From Deltaproteobacteria bacterium (GTDB lineage: Bacteria; Myxococcota_C; UBA6777), in assembly GCA_006226375.1 (NCBI GenBank), contig SBHC01000007.1, positions 1 to 61,859 on the forward strand: a DNA stretch of 61,859 nucleotides, written 5' to 3'. A model generated the notes under the pieces. It had not been told where the DNA came from. It ran no database searches and was given only the letters and a program-made list of their open reading frames with translations. Made by a program: the position numbers and the translations under genes. The number at the start of each line of letters is the position of its first letter. The first letter of the stretch is position 1. Positions 18,118 through 27,417 of the stretch are shown here, one piece after another.

Positions 18118-18643
18118 CCCTTAAACCGCTTCTTCCAAACATGATGAACGACTTCTCAAGCCCTTAGTTTCGCTCACTCCCCCCTTCAGAGAAGGAAGCC
18201 TCCAACAGCAGAAAGAACACATCCTCCTCCCATCAGCACCTTATCTCTCCTTGTTTCTTCCTCTTTCCACCTACATTCAAGACCTTTTCCCCGAAACATC
18301 GATGCAAAACCATTCGACAACCTTGACGTTCCATCATCGGGCTTCGTGGAACATTCTATCTGAAAGAAGTGACGCTTCTTTCCCCGTTTGTTTCTTACAA
18401 GGAACAGGTCACAAACGTCCTTGTACCCAACCCACACCACTCACCTCCCCCCAGCACCCTACCCCCAACGCCGGCAACGCCACAGACATCTGAAAGCAAA
18501 TGGTTTTCCCAACAACAAGGAGGACAAGTGTACAACTTGCACAAGAAGAGGACAACAGCTTGAACAAAGCTGCGATTCATTGGCGACAGTCATTCCCCTG
18601 GCTGGTTCCCACTGGGAGGAATGAGAGAGGAAAGGAGGCCGAG
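18118..18643. other. 526-bp non-coding stretch
   Basis: Plus-strand sequence is pyrimidine-rich and C-rich (notably 18430-18480). Short open frames occur on both strands but none has a ribosome-binding site plus coding-like composition. I found no strong hairpin. It presumably contains the promoter of the exported protein that follows. Confidence 0.45.
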
Positions 18644-19216
18644 ATGAGCAGGTATTCAAGGAATGGCAACAAGAGGTGGAGAGTGTTTGGGTTGGCGAGC
18701 TTGGCTGCAATGCTTTGGATGTTTTGTTTGGCTCCTTCGGCCCACGCGGATCTCAAGTCGTATCGAACAAAGGTATCGATTACTCATGGGCTGCGCCTGG
18801 GTGGTGTTTACCTCTCAGGATTGCAACAAACAGACTGGGAGCGGGTTGGACTCTCAGCACCAGCGTTGATGTTGATGGGATATGAGGTTATCGAACGAGT
18901 CTCCGCAAGTCGAAGCTTGAATGTCATTTTTGCCCAAAACTTCTTGCTTGGTGGATTTGAGCAGGGCACGCTCACATTTGCTCTGAACCTCGTGGCTGGA
19001 CTTGACATTCTTGACACATTCCAGTTTGGAATGGGCTTCAGTCTCTCACCTGGAGTGAAAAGTTGGACCCACGCGATCATCTTTGTGAGCTGGACCCCTC
19101 ATGTGGGCAATGTATTGATTCCCTTGACCGCAACATTCATTCCCGACAAAGATGGTTACCATCGCTTTGGTTTGAGCATCGGCGTGAGTTGGAGTCATTT
19201 GATCCGCAAGTACTAA
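18644..19216 (+). CDS. Secreted, probable outer-membrane beta-barrel protein
   Basis: 190 residues from the ATG at 18644, with AAAGGAGG seven bases upstream. The signal peptide (about 1-31, ending SAHAD) is clear. The mature chain alternates hydrophobic and polar residues with frequent Gly and aromatic residues (for example HRFGLSIGVSWSHLIRKY at the C-terminus), the pattern of a small outer-membrane barrel. No family name can be assigned. The gene is monocistronic as far as can be seen. Confidence 0.68.
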   Translation: MSRYSRNGNKRWRVFGLASLAAMLWMFCLAPSAHADLKSYRTKVSITHGLRLGGVYLSGLQQTDWERVGLSAPALMLMGYEVIERVSASRSLNVIFAQNFLLGGFEQGTLTFALNLVAGLDILDTFQFGMGFSLSPGVKSWTHAIIFVSWTPHVGNVLIPLTATFIPDKDGYHRFGLSIGVSWSHLIRKY

Positions 19217-19454
19217 ACGATGGAATGACCTCACCAACCAGCACACTCATGATTCAACCCAACTTGCCCGCAAACCAACCCTCCTCTCAAAACAAACTCC
19301 TCCCAAGCCCTCGCACCTTGTCGACAACAACAATCGCTATTCTTAGTAAGAAGAAGGTCTATCTCTACGAAAGCGTCGTTTGACAGAGTGTGCGGATTCG
19401 TGCTTTGACAGAGAACCATGCTCCAAAGCAGAAGAATGGAAAGGGAGACGAGTG

Positions 19455-20444
19455 ATGATTCAACAATTCTTGCGAGATACAAAGGTTGATGTGCCCGTTG
19501 TCTGTGGGCCAATGTACCCAGGCTCCAACCCTGAGTTGGTGGCGGCAGTCTCAGAGGCTGGTGGTTTGGGCGTTGTACAGCCCGTCACGATGACCTACGC
19601 CTACCAGCACGACTTTCGAGAAGGGTTACGGCTCATCAAGCAGCTCACCAACAAACCCTTTGGTGTGAACTTCACCCTTCTCGCCGGGAACAAACGTTAC
19701 GAAAAGAGGCTCCACGAGTGGATGGAGATCTCCATCGAAGAAGGGACGAGCTTTTTTCTCACCTCCCTTGGCAATCCCAAATGGGTGGTAGAGCGAGCCC
19801 ACGCCAACGGCATCGTTGTGTACCATGATGTTACCAATCGAAAGTTTGCCGAGAAAGCCGCCAAGGCAGGGGTGGATGGGCTTAATTGTGTGAACCATCG
19901 CGCTGGGGGTCAGACCGGAGAACTCTCAGCGGAAGACCTCTATCACTCACTTCACGACCTCGGGCTTCCTCTCGTTTGTGCAGGCGGCGTGAGCGACGAG
20001 AACGAATTTCTCAAGATGCTTGACCTCGGCTATGCTGCGGTGCAGATGGGCACACGCTTTCTGGCCACAGAGGAATGCCAAATCCCCGATGATTACAAGC
20101 AAGGCATTGTTCGCTCCGAAGAAAAAGACATTGTCTGGACCAACAAACTTGCAGGCACCACTTCATCCGTGATTCGAACCCCAGACATCGAGAAAGGTGG
20201 GCTTATGGTCAATCCCATCTTTGGGTTTTTGCTCCGCCAACGAAGCACCAAAAAGCTGATGCGAACCTTGCTCCTCTTGCGCTCCATCCGCACCCACAAG
20301 AAAGTGGTGCAAAAGCCTGGCTACGGGCAAATTTGGCAAGCCGGAAAAGGAGTAGGCCAGATCCACGCCATCGAACCAGCAGGTGCCATCGTTAACCGCT
20401 TTCAACGAGCACTTGAAGCCCACAAACCAGATGAATCCCGCTGA
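19455..20444 (+). CDS. Nitronate monooxygenase (2-nitropropane dioxygenase family)
   Basis: 329 residues from the ATG at 19455, preceded by AAGGGAG. FMN-dependent TIM barrel that oxidises alkyl nitronates such as propionate-3-nitronate. Visible family features are VCGPMYPGSNPELVAAVSEAGGLGVV at the N-terminus, the FGVNFTLL strand, the NHRAGGQTG loop (about 160) that carries the catalytic-His region of class I enzymes, and AGGVSDEN plus AAVQMGTRFLATEEC for FMN phosphate binding. It is cytoplasmic. Related enoyl reductases (FabK) share the fold; the HRAGG loop favours nitronate monooxygenase. Confidence 0.88.
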   Translation: MIQQFLRDTKVDVPVVCGPMYPGSNPELVAAVSEAGGLGVVQPVTMTYAYQHDFREGLRLIKQLTNKPFGVNFTLLAGNKRYEKRLHEWMEISIEEGTSFFLTSLGNPKWVVERAHANGIVVYHDVTNRKFAEKAAKAGVDGLNCVNHRAGGQTGELSAEDLYHSLHDLGLPLVCAGGVSDENEFLKMLDLGYAAVQMGTRFLATEECQIPDDYKQGIVRSEEKDIVWTNKLAGTTSSVIRTPDIEKGGLMVNPIFGFLLRQRSTKKLMRTLLLLRSIRTHKKVVQKPGYGQIWQAGKGVGQIHAIEPAGAIVNRFQRALEAHKPDESR

Positions 20445-20670
20445 CCTCTCCTCACTTCGCCTAGCAGCCTCCTTCAGCTTCCAATCCGACACGACAGACA
20501 AGACACAGCTCTTTGCCCAACCGAGCAAAAAGTTTGTCGGGATCGTTTCTCGTGTTGGGTCGCTCTATTTTTGTCGGGATGGTTGGGTCCGAGAGTCCGA
20601 TGCGTCGGTGCTTGCGCGATGTATTTGTACAGTCCTCCTTGTGACAAGACAAAGAGAAACAACCAACACT

Positions 20671-20952
20671 ATGAGGCACAACATGACATTTCAAAAAACT
20701 GTACAAGGTTGGATGATAGGTGGAGCGTTCTTGGCACTTTTGCTTTCAGGTTGCGGAATGGATGCAAGAAACATCGACAGTGGTCCATCCAAGATACAAC
20801 AAGCGATGGAAGAGACGAGCTGCACCGTGGATTCGGATTGTTCCAAAACGCAATACTGCCGCCGACCTCACTGCGCAGCAAAGTCGGGAACCTGTGAAGA
20901 GAGACCCCTCCAATGTCCAACCATCTGGAAGGGGCAGATGATGACAACCTGA
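20671..20952 (+). CDS. Small Cys-rich lipoprotein, probably frameshifted
   Basis: As read, 93 residues starting at 20671; the in-frame ATG at 20683 is also possible. A lipoprotein signal (LLLSGCG) is followed by CTVDSDCSKTQYCRRPHC and GTCEERPLQCP, the start of a Cys-rich module common in myxobacterial lipoproteins. The frame then stops at 20952, just after a G4 run (20931-20934). One extra G there would join it to an open frame that runs on to 21110 and contains further Cys residues (CLGACL, then LDCW). The annotated product is therefore probably truncated by an indel or assembly error. Confidence 0.5.
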   Translation: MRHNMTFQKTVQGWMIGGAFLALLLSGCGMDARNIDSGPSKIQQAMEETSCTVDSDCSKTQYCRRPHCAAKSGTCEERPLQCPTIWKGQMMTT

Positions 20953-21167
20953 TGTGCTTGGGAGCGTGCCTGGGTCAGGGAGGCGCCACTCTTGATTGCT
21001 GGAGCAATGACACACAAGCTCCCTTCCCATGGGTCTCCCTGTTTGGACTCGGCATTGACGTTGGATACCATGTGAAAGCTTACGGTGCTTACTATCCTGC
21101 AATTCAATAGCTCACCCTAGAACTCACACCTATGGTTCGTCCTTCTCCAGGGAAAGCCACCCTCTCC

Positions 21168-24100
21168 TTACCACTTTCCAGCAGCGCGCATCGACCGATA
21201 CACTGGAAGAAGTAACATCAGAGCCAACAGCAACAAAAAGCTTAGCAAGTTCGGCGTGGGAGTCACCTGACAACCCACCCCCACAGGAGGCACAAGCTCC
21301 TGTTCAGCTTGTTGATCGGGACCAGTTCCGACAGACTCACGCTTCACCTCGACAGTCGAACCAGCATCTTCTGATCCTGCTTCTGGGTTCGGCTCGGAAG
21401 AAGACTCCGACGGTTGTTCCTCTGCAGTCTCTTCCGCGCTTTCTTCGCTGGGCTTGGGCGGGACGTTGCAAACATTGTCTTCATCAACGAGTCCATCGCA
21501 GTCGTTGTCTTGGTTGTCACACTGTTCGGAGGTGGGCTTGGTTTCGCCTGCACAAGCTGTGTTGAAGCGCCCGCCCACACACAGCTGTACCCCTCGCTTG
21601 CACTCCCCCACATCAGATGTACCAGCCGGTCCTGTGTAGCATGGACGAGATATAGATTCATCGACTTTTCCGTTGCAGTTATCATCCACACCGTTGCAGC
21701 TTTCCACCTTGGGAGTCACCTGCCCTTTGCAAGGCTCATACACTCCCTTTTTGCATGCTTGCGTTCCGGCGGAGCAGGGCCCAATCCCTTTGGTACCCGC
21801 TGGTCCAGTGTAGCAACTTTTTGGAGCAACATTGTCATCGATCTGCCCATTGCAGTTATCATCTTTGTTGTTGCAGCTCTCAATGGCGGGTTTCACTTCG
21901 CCTTTGCATTGTATCTTGCCAGCGACACACATCTCTTTGCCGTCTTTGCACTGCCCCAAGTTTCGTGTTCCAGGAGGACCCGTGTAGCAAGCTTTGGCAG
22001 GGATGTTATCGTCGATGAATCCGTTGCAATCGTCATCTTTTCCATTGCAGGCTTCGACGCCAGCAGGCCCAGCTTTGACCGAGCACTCTAGCTTTGATTT
22101 GTCTTGGGAGCAGATCAGCTTGCCTGTTTTTTTGCATGTTCCTTGTCCCACGGTGCAAGGATCACCTTTCGTTTGAAACTCTTCGTCGGTTTTTCCATCG
22201 CAGTCATTATCCAAGCCATCACAAACATCTGTGCTTGGTTTCACTTCTCCTTGGCAGGCCGACAACGTTCCGTTTTGACAGGTTCGGCTGCCGCCTTTGC
22301 AGAGTCCCACATTTTCAGTGCCAATGCCGCCGTTGTAACAAGGAACAGGTTGGATCGTATCATCGACCATACCGTTGCAGTCATCGTCTTTACCGTTGCA
22401 GCTTTCCGGGGAAGGTTTGACCTCTTGTTGGCAGGCTCCCCACACGCCTCGGGTACAACGTTGCGTCCCTGCCTTACAAGGCTGGATGCATTTGTAGGTT
22501 CCAGGGTTTTGGACATCCTTGACGCAGCCGGTCGTACCCGAAAAGCAAGCGCGAGATTTGCCATCCACGCAAGGACACGTTTCATCAATGTTCCCATCGC
22601 AGTTGTTGTCTTTGCCGTCGCAAACTTCCTTGGCCTGCGGGTTGATGGCTTTGTCGTTGTCGTCGCAATCTTTGTCGTTGGTGAAACCATCTTTGTCTAC
22701 GTCGACCAAAATGGTCAAAGAAGTGGATGTGGAGTTGTTGTTGGGGTTCGTATCCTTGGGTCCAAAGGTCGCGGGGATCGTGAGTTTGAGGGTTCCCTGC
22801 CCTGGAGGCAATGTCGCAGGAAGGGTCAAGTCAAACGTCTCTGTACGGCTGTTTTGGTGAGGTGCGGTTGGCGCAACATTAACAGGGATCGGGTAGGACT
22901 TTCCTCCAATCGTAAAAGAAGCTTCAAACGACATAGCATAATAATACGCAGTGTTACCTGTATGACCCAGCGTAAAGGACAACGACACCTTTTTGCCTCG
23001 CTCCACAGACGTGGGCGTGACCTTTAACTTCTCCACATAGTAATCGTATACATTCGGGACGATTGTAAAAGGAATGGTTTTGGCGTTGTTGCTGCGGTCT
23101 ATATCATTGGGACCGTATTGGGGGTCAATGCCAACAGTTAAGGTCCCCTGGCCAGGAGGCAAAGAATTTGGCAAGGTCAGGTTGTAACTTTGTGGCTTTG
23201 TATTGTTAAAGGGTGCTCCAGGAGCAACGTTGGTTGGGATCGAATATTTTTTCCCATTCAAGGTCAAGTACGCTTCGATACTCACTGCGTAGTAATAGGA
23301 TATGGTGCCTCGATGTTTGAGATCGTAGCTAACTTTGATGGTCTTGCCATCTTGTGATTGGGATGGGGTAGGCACCAACTTTTCAATCGAATCGTCATAC
23401 CAACCTGTCAGAGTTAAGGTTGTCTTCTTTTCGTTGTTGGTCTGTGGACTCTCCGCGTTGTTTTTCTCCGATACTTTGCAAGTGATTGTCGTTGTGGACT
23501 TGGCGTTTGTGGGTAGGGTGAGCTTCATCCCTGTTGTGATACCCGCTTGGTCCACCGCGCTGGGTTTGAGGTTCTTAATCGAAGCAGACTGTGTGGTTTT
23601 GAACGTTCGTAGGGGGATTGCATGCGCATCGTTCCATTCCATCTCACATTGGATGGTGCCCTCCTTCATAGTGACAGCCCCGTTGTTGTACACGGTGTAC
23701 AACAACGTTGTAGTAGCGGGGTTTCCGTTAGGAAGCGGCGCTCCAGTCAGAGAGTTGGGTTTGACCTCCAGCTTCCTTAGGTCCAAATCGGGAAGTTGGT
23801 AGTAGATAGAGAATGTTTTGTAGTTATTTCCTCGGCTCGCATCATCCAGTTTTTTGTCTGGATCAATCATCACTGCGATATACAAGCGATCATACAACGT
23901 ACCTGGAACACGCTCAGCAGGAGTAGGTAGCTTAAAGCTCATGGACAGGCTAGGCGTGGTAAGACTACTTGGATGCTCACTTTGGGCCTTGATGGTTGGC
24001 ACTGAAACACTTGCAGAGAACTGCTTTGTTTTGCTTGGATCAAGGACATCGTTGGAGATATGAGTGTAGAGGATTTTGACCTGGGAGGTCGCATCAGAGC

Positions 24101-24599
24101 GGGTCAGGCCTGTATTCTTCAGCCGAAAAGACACGGTAATCGTATCACCAGCTTCTGCGATAAGCCCCGAGATGACTGGGACCTGAACAAATCCAATCTC
24201 TGGAGTTCCCGTGATTGCAATGGCAAGTTTGTCCCAGATTGTAGGGCCGCCCGTCTGTTCCAACTTCACATGGATAAACCGGTTGCCTTTCAGCGTATTG
24301 TTTCCCAACGCAAAGCTAACTCCATCCTCGATGCAGTTGTTGTTCGTTGTGAAGGACCTACTTTTGAGTTGCGACAGGTTTGTTCGTCCAGAAGTATCAC
24401 CGTAGTGCGTGGTCACAGTGATACCTTTGGTCCCCTTCGTGAAGCAGACTTTGAAATACGCAACAACTGTGGTGAGAACACCGTTGGCCTGCGTTCTTGA
24501 TAAGCTCAGTTTGTCGACGGTAAAATCGGCAAACGCTACAGGTGAAACCAAGAAACACAGCAAAAAAGTAGCGAGGGTGAGCCCCTTTTTGGCAGACAT
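21168..24599 (-). CDS. CARDB / MopE-repeat surface protein with C-terminal sorting tail
   Basis: 1143 residues from the ATG at 24599 (GAGGAG upstream). The frame is open 33 codons further, but only this start gives the signal peptide (about 1-24). Residues about 25-640 hold CARDB-like immunoglobulin modules. The last two, each about 115 residues, are close duplicates (both contain the SLPPGQGTL or TLPPGQGTL phrase). From about 645 a DVDKDGF calcium loop leads into seven Asp/Cys-rich MopE-type units (such as VCDGKDNNCDGNIDE and SCNGVDDNCNGKVDE). A Glu/Ser-rich linker, GVGC, a hydrophobic helix and a basic end form a MYXO-CTERM-like sorting signal. Predicted role: surface-anchored, cation-binding adhesin or structural protein. 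Confidence 0.85.
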   Translation of the reverse strand: MSAKKGLTLATFLLCFLVSPVAFADFTVDKLSLSRTQANGVLTTVVAYFKVCFTKGTKGITVTTHYGDTSGRTNLSQLKSRSFTTNNNCIEDGVSFALGNNTLKGNRFIHVKLEQTGGPTIWDKLAIAITGTPEIGFVQVPVISGLIAEAGDTITVSFRLKNTGLTRSDATSQVKILYTHISNDVLDPSKTKQFSASVSVPTIKAQSEHPSSLTTPSLSMSFKLPTPAERVPGTLYDRLYIAVMIDPDKKLDDASRGNNYKTFSIYYQLPDLDLRKLEVKPNSLTGAPLPNGNPATTTLLYTVYNNGAVTMKEGTIQCEMEWNDAHAIPLRTFKTTQSASIKNLKPSAVDQAGITTGMKLTLPTNAKSTTTITCKVSEKNNAESPQTNNEKKTTLTLTGWYDDSIEKLVPTPSQSQDGKTIKVSYDLKHRGTISYYYAVSIEAYLTLNGKKYSIPTNVAPGAPFNNTKPQSYNLTLPNSLPPGQGTLTVGIDPQYGPNDIDRSNNAKTIPFTIVPNVYDYYVEKLKVTPTSVERGKKVSLSFTLGHTGNTAYYYAMSFEASFTIGGKSYPIPVNVAPTAPHQNSRTETFDLTLPATLPPGQGTLKLTIPATFGPKDTNPNNNSTSTSLTILVDVDKDGFTNDKDCDDNDKAINPQAKEVCDGKDNNCDGNIDETCPCVDGKSRACFSGTTGCVKDVQNPGTYKCIQPCKAGTQRCTRGVWGACQQEVKPSPESCNGKDDDCNGMVDDTIQPVPCYNGGIGTENVGLCKGGSRTCQNGTLSACQGEVKPSTDVCDGLDNDCDGKTDEEFQTKGDPCTVGQGTCKKTGKLICSQDKSKLECSVKAGPAGVEACNGKDDDCNGFIDDNIPAKACYTGPPGTRNLGQCKDGKEMCVAGKIQCKGEVKPAIESCNNKDDNCNGQIDDNVAPKSCYTGPAGTKGIGPCSAGTQACKKGVYEPCKGQVTPKVESCNGVDDNCNGKVDESISRPCYTGPAGTSDVGECKRGVQLCVGGRFNTACAGETKPTSEQCDNQDNDCDGLVDEDNVCNVPPKPSEESAEETAEEQPSESSSEPNPEAGSEDAGSTVEVKRESVGTGPDQQAEQELVPPVGVGCQVTPTPNLLSFLLLLALMLLLPVYRSMRAAGKW

Positions 24600-24970
24600 G
24601 TGTTCTTCTCCTCTGTCATTGGCATAAACGGCCGAAGGCTCCATTTGAACAAAAAGATGTCCCATTTGAGAAGCGACCGGCCAGACATCGTGAGCCAACT
24701 CACACCCGAAAGTGTTGTGTCTCTACGACAGCTCTTGTGCACATACAAGCAAACATTACGTGGTGGGAAGACATACGGATTTGTTGACAGCTTATCCTAC
24801 ACAGAAAGAAGCGACATGACCAGCAGCGCCCAAAGAAATCGATCAGACGCAGTGAAACCCAATGAGGCTTCGGTGGAGTGGTTTGTTCCACGACCACAAC
24901 AACCCCTACACATGCCATCCAGTATGTGATAAAGAATCCTAACACTATACACAAACCAAGGAGATAACGC
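24600..24970. other. Divergent intergenic region
   Basis: 371 bp between the divergently transcribed CARDB/MopE gene and a small lipoprotein gene. It must contain both promoters. A TTGACA hexamer at about 24783 has no convincing -10 at the proper distance. No gene or hairpin seen. Confidence 0.4.
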
Positions 24971-25405
24971 ATGAAACGGATGTCATGGCTGTGGGTAGGA
25001 TTGTTAAGTTTTGGGTTGGTCTGTTCACTGAACGCCTGCAAGAAGAAGACAAAGCCTGCTCCTTCCACACGAAATGTAAAGAAAAAGGTTGTGAAACGAG
25101 CGGCAGCGGAGCGAAACCTGGATGCCCTCCTCAATCACTTCAAAGCCAAAGGGCTGAAGCTCACCAATCCCAAACCCAAGATCGCGGAAATGATCGGTGC
25201 AGTCGAGGGTACCGGAGTTAATGTCAATGGCAAATGGGTGGAGCTGTATCGCTACGAAGCAAAGAAGAAAGCGGACATGAAACAAGGACACGACCAGTTC
25301 AAGAAGCTGGGCGCCCCGACCCAAGAAAAAGGCCTCTTTCTTTTGGCTTACCCCAAAGGCCACCCCGCCCAAAAGCAGCTATTGGCTGCATTCCAATCCT
25401 TCTGA
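24971..25405 (+). CDS. Small basic lipoprotein
   Basis: 144 residues with AAGGAGAT eight bases before the ATG. A lipoprotein signal (about 1-22, SLNAC) is followed by a Lys-rich linker and a domain of about 95 residues with the recurring alternation of a sensor-like alpha/beta fold (GKWVELYRYEAKKK). I do not recognise the family. The pattern suggests a periplasmic anchored protein. It is followed 100 bp later by a second lipoprotein gene on the same strand. Confidence 0.7.
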   Translation: MKRMSWLWVGLLSFGLVCSLNACKKKTKPAPSTRNVKKKVVKRAAAERNLDALLNHFKAKGLKLTNPKPKIAEMIGAVEGTGVNVNGKWVELYRYEAKKKADMKQGHDQFKKLGAPTQEKGLFLLAYPKGHPAQKQLLAAFQSF

Positions 25406-25509
25406 TGCAACTCATCTCTCCCCATCATCAAAAGAAATTTAGAGGTTGAGCAAATAGAAAGAAAGCGGTATTGATACTCTCTGTGAAACCATACATAGGG
25501 ATATCTCTT

Positions 25510-26775
25510 ATGAAAAAGAACATAACTATCATTTTTCTATTTCTCTTCCTTTCCCTGGGTGCCCAGAACTCCTTTGTGGGGTGTGGAGCACAAAGCGAGT
25601 GCCAAACCAACCAAACCCAAAACTGTTCATGCACTGACAATGCAAAGGGTACGCAAACGTGTGCCACAGGGGGAAGTTGGTCAACGTGCCAATGCACAGG
25701 AGCAGACGGTTCCACTGCAGAACCCTCCGGAAAAGAGCAACCCAACGAAGCGACACAAGAGCAGCCCAACGAAGCTACATCAGAGCAGCCCAACGAGGTG
25801 TCGCCAGAGTTATCCAACGAAGCGCCACAAGGAAATGATGCGGGCACAACAGAACAAAACCAAGCCACAGAAAAGTCAGCGATAGAGTCTGGACCTGAGG
25901 CAACACAAGACCGCTCCAGCAATAGCTGTCCAGCAACATGCAGCAAGGACGCTGAATGTCAGGTCTCCGCTTGTGGAAAGCGCCTATCCTGTCACTCCAA
26001 CCTATCCAAGTGCGTTGATCCTGCTGTAGTATGTCCAGCATCTTGCAAGCAAGACATCGATTGTTCGGACAAACCAGGTTGTCAGGCGCGCACCTTTTGT
26101 TACCGCTCGCGACCCGACAAGACAGAGGGAACTTGTACCGTCCCCGCTTCTGGAAATGAGTGCCCAACCCAATGCAGCTCAAGCCTTGATTGCCTGAAAG
26201 CAGCTTGTGGGGCCAAGCGCTACTGCAACGACAACGGTCAATGCGTAGAGAAAGCCTCTGACCTTTGCCCAAGCACATGCCAATCCGATGCAGATTGCAG
26301 CTCCTCAGGTTGTGGAATCAAGACCAGTTGCAAAAGTGGAACGTGCGAAACATCATGTCCTTCCTCCTGCAAAAAAGATACAGATTGCCAGGCTTGCAAC
26401 GGCATTTGTTATTTGCAAAGCCCCACCGCAAGTTCGGGAGTTTGCCGACCACCTCACCCCTCGAATGTTTGCCCTGCCACTTGCTCCTCAACCTACGAAT
26501 GCCACACCACGGCATGCGGAACCAAACGTTTTTGCAACCTCACAACCACCAAAACTTGTGTTGCAGCAGCGACCACCTGCCCCAAACAATGCAAAGTGGA
26601 CAGCGACTGCAAAACATTGTCCAGTTGCAGCAGCAACGCATGTTACGCCGGATACTGTTTGCCTCTTCCCACCTCCAGCTGTCCAGCCAAGTGTACCAAA
26701 AACTTCGACTGCTTTGTCGCGGGCTGCCAAGACAAACGAACCTGCAGCTCCTCCACCAAAACGTGTGTCAAGTAA
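25510..26775 (+). CDS. Cys-rich repeat lipoprotein
   Basis: 421 residues from the ATG at 25510. A signal peptide with VGCG lipobox leads to a CSCTDNAKGTQTC...WSTCQC module. A linker with QPNEATQ/QPNEATS-type repeats follows, then eight Cys-rich units of about 35-45 residues. Each starts CPxxC, continues with a DxDC-like turn and ends with a single Cys before the next unit (CPATC, CPASC, CPTQC, CPSTC, CPSSC, CPATC, CPKQC, CPAKC). The array is likely disulfide-bonded and extracellular. No enzyme motif. Similar modules, often annotated as hypothetical, are frequent in myxobacterial surface lipoproteins. Confidence 0.8.
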   Translation: MKKNITIIFLFLFLSLGAQNSFVGCGAQSECQTNQTQNCSCTDNAKGTQTCATGGSWSTCQCTGADGSTAEPSGKEQPNEATQEQPNEATSEQPNEVSPELSNEAPQGNDAGTTEQNQATEKSAIESGPEATQDRSSNSCPATCSKDAECQVSACGKRLSCHSNLSKCVDPAVVCPASCKQDIDCSDKPGCQARTFCYRSRPDKTEGTCTVPASGNECPTQCSSSLDCLKAACGAKRYCNDNGQCVEKASDLCPSTCQSDADCSSSGCGIKTSCKSGTCETSCPSSCKKDTDCQACNGICYLQSPTASSGVCRPPHPSNVCPATCSSTYECHTTACGTKRFCNLTTTKTCVAAATTCPKQCKVDSDCKTLSSCSSNACYAGYCLPLPTSSCPAKCTKNFDCFVAGCQDKRTCSSSTKTCVK

Positions 26776-26795
26776 CTCAGCCTTAAGCTCCTGTA

Positions 26796-27308
26796 GTGAC
26801 GGCCTACTTATGTACTCGACAAAGGATTGGAACAAAACGAAATGAAGAGGCAGCTCTCCAGGTTGCCATCATTGCTCACGAGATGCGGTGGGACTCAAAC
26901 CTAACATCAGTCACAAAGAAAAAATGGCCAAGCCTTGGCGTAATGAGGGGTCTCGTCTACTCAACTCAGCTTGGAGTTCAAGACCCAAACGCTCGGGAGA
27001 AGGGACGCAATGTGGGTCGCCACGGTCGAAGGGCCAGCGCTCTCTACGCTCGACAGAGAAACAACACGGAAGCTTTCTACCAGGGCAGAGATGGCTATCT
27101 CCATTACTCCTACTACCATGCCCCGCAAAAGCGATGGATGGTCGATAGCTATTCCTTCCGCAAAGGTGGCAAAGTACTGGGGGCTCTTTCTGCAGCCTAC
27201 TCGAACAAGCGTCGCCATGCTGAGGTGTTCTACCAGGGAGTTGATGGCAAATACCGCCACTTCTACATCGGAAAGCGCGGCTGGACCGTCAAAGTGTTAA
27301 GCCAGTAA
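26796..27308 (+). CDS. Lectin-like beta-propeller fragment
   Basis: 170 codons of open frame, of which only the last 90 look like protein. There, two units of a fucose-lectin/PLL-like propeller blade are visible (NNTEAFYQGRDGYLHYSYY and RHAEVFYQGVDGKYRHFYI, about 52 residues apart). Complete proteins of this type have six or more blades and a signal peptide; neither is present. The first 80 codons have no motif and no convincing ribosome-binding site. This is probably the 3-prime remnant of a larger gene rather than an intact one. A terminator follows 43 bp later. Confidence 0.45.
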   Translation: MTAYLCTRQRIGTKRNEEAALQVAIIAHEMRWDSNLTSVTKKKWPSLGVMRGLVYSTQLGVQDPNAREKGRNVGRHGRRASALYARQRNNTEAFYQGRDGYLHYSYYHAPQKRWMVDSYSFRKGGKVLGALSAAYSNKRRHAEVFYQGVDGKYRHFYIGKRGWTVKVLSQ

Positions 27309-27350
27309 AACCCGCAACAAGCCAAAACCTGCCAGGATTAAATAGAGTGA

Positions 27351-27381
27351 CCCCTGCTTCGATTAAGTTTCGAAGCAGGGG
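27351..27381. terminator. Bidirectional intrinsic terminator
   Basis: Perfect 11-bp stem (CCCCTGCTTCG at 27351-27361 and its complement at 27371-27381) with a 9-nt loop. A T-rich stretch follows on each strand (GCTACGTTTT on plus, CTATTT on minus). It lies between two convergent frames ending at 27308 and 27418 and would serve both. Confidence 0.8.
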
Positions 27382-27417
27382 TTGCTACGTTTTAGAAACA
27401 AACGTCACAGTGACGAG

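Noticed and set aside
22104-23027. 307-codon plus-strand frame in the MopE-repeat gene
   Set aside because: Arises from the repetitive Asp/Cys codons read in reverse; no start signal.
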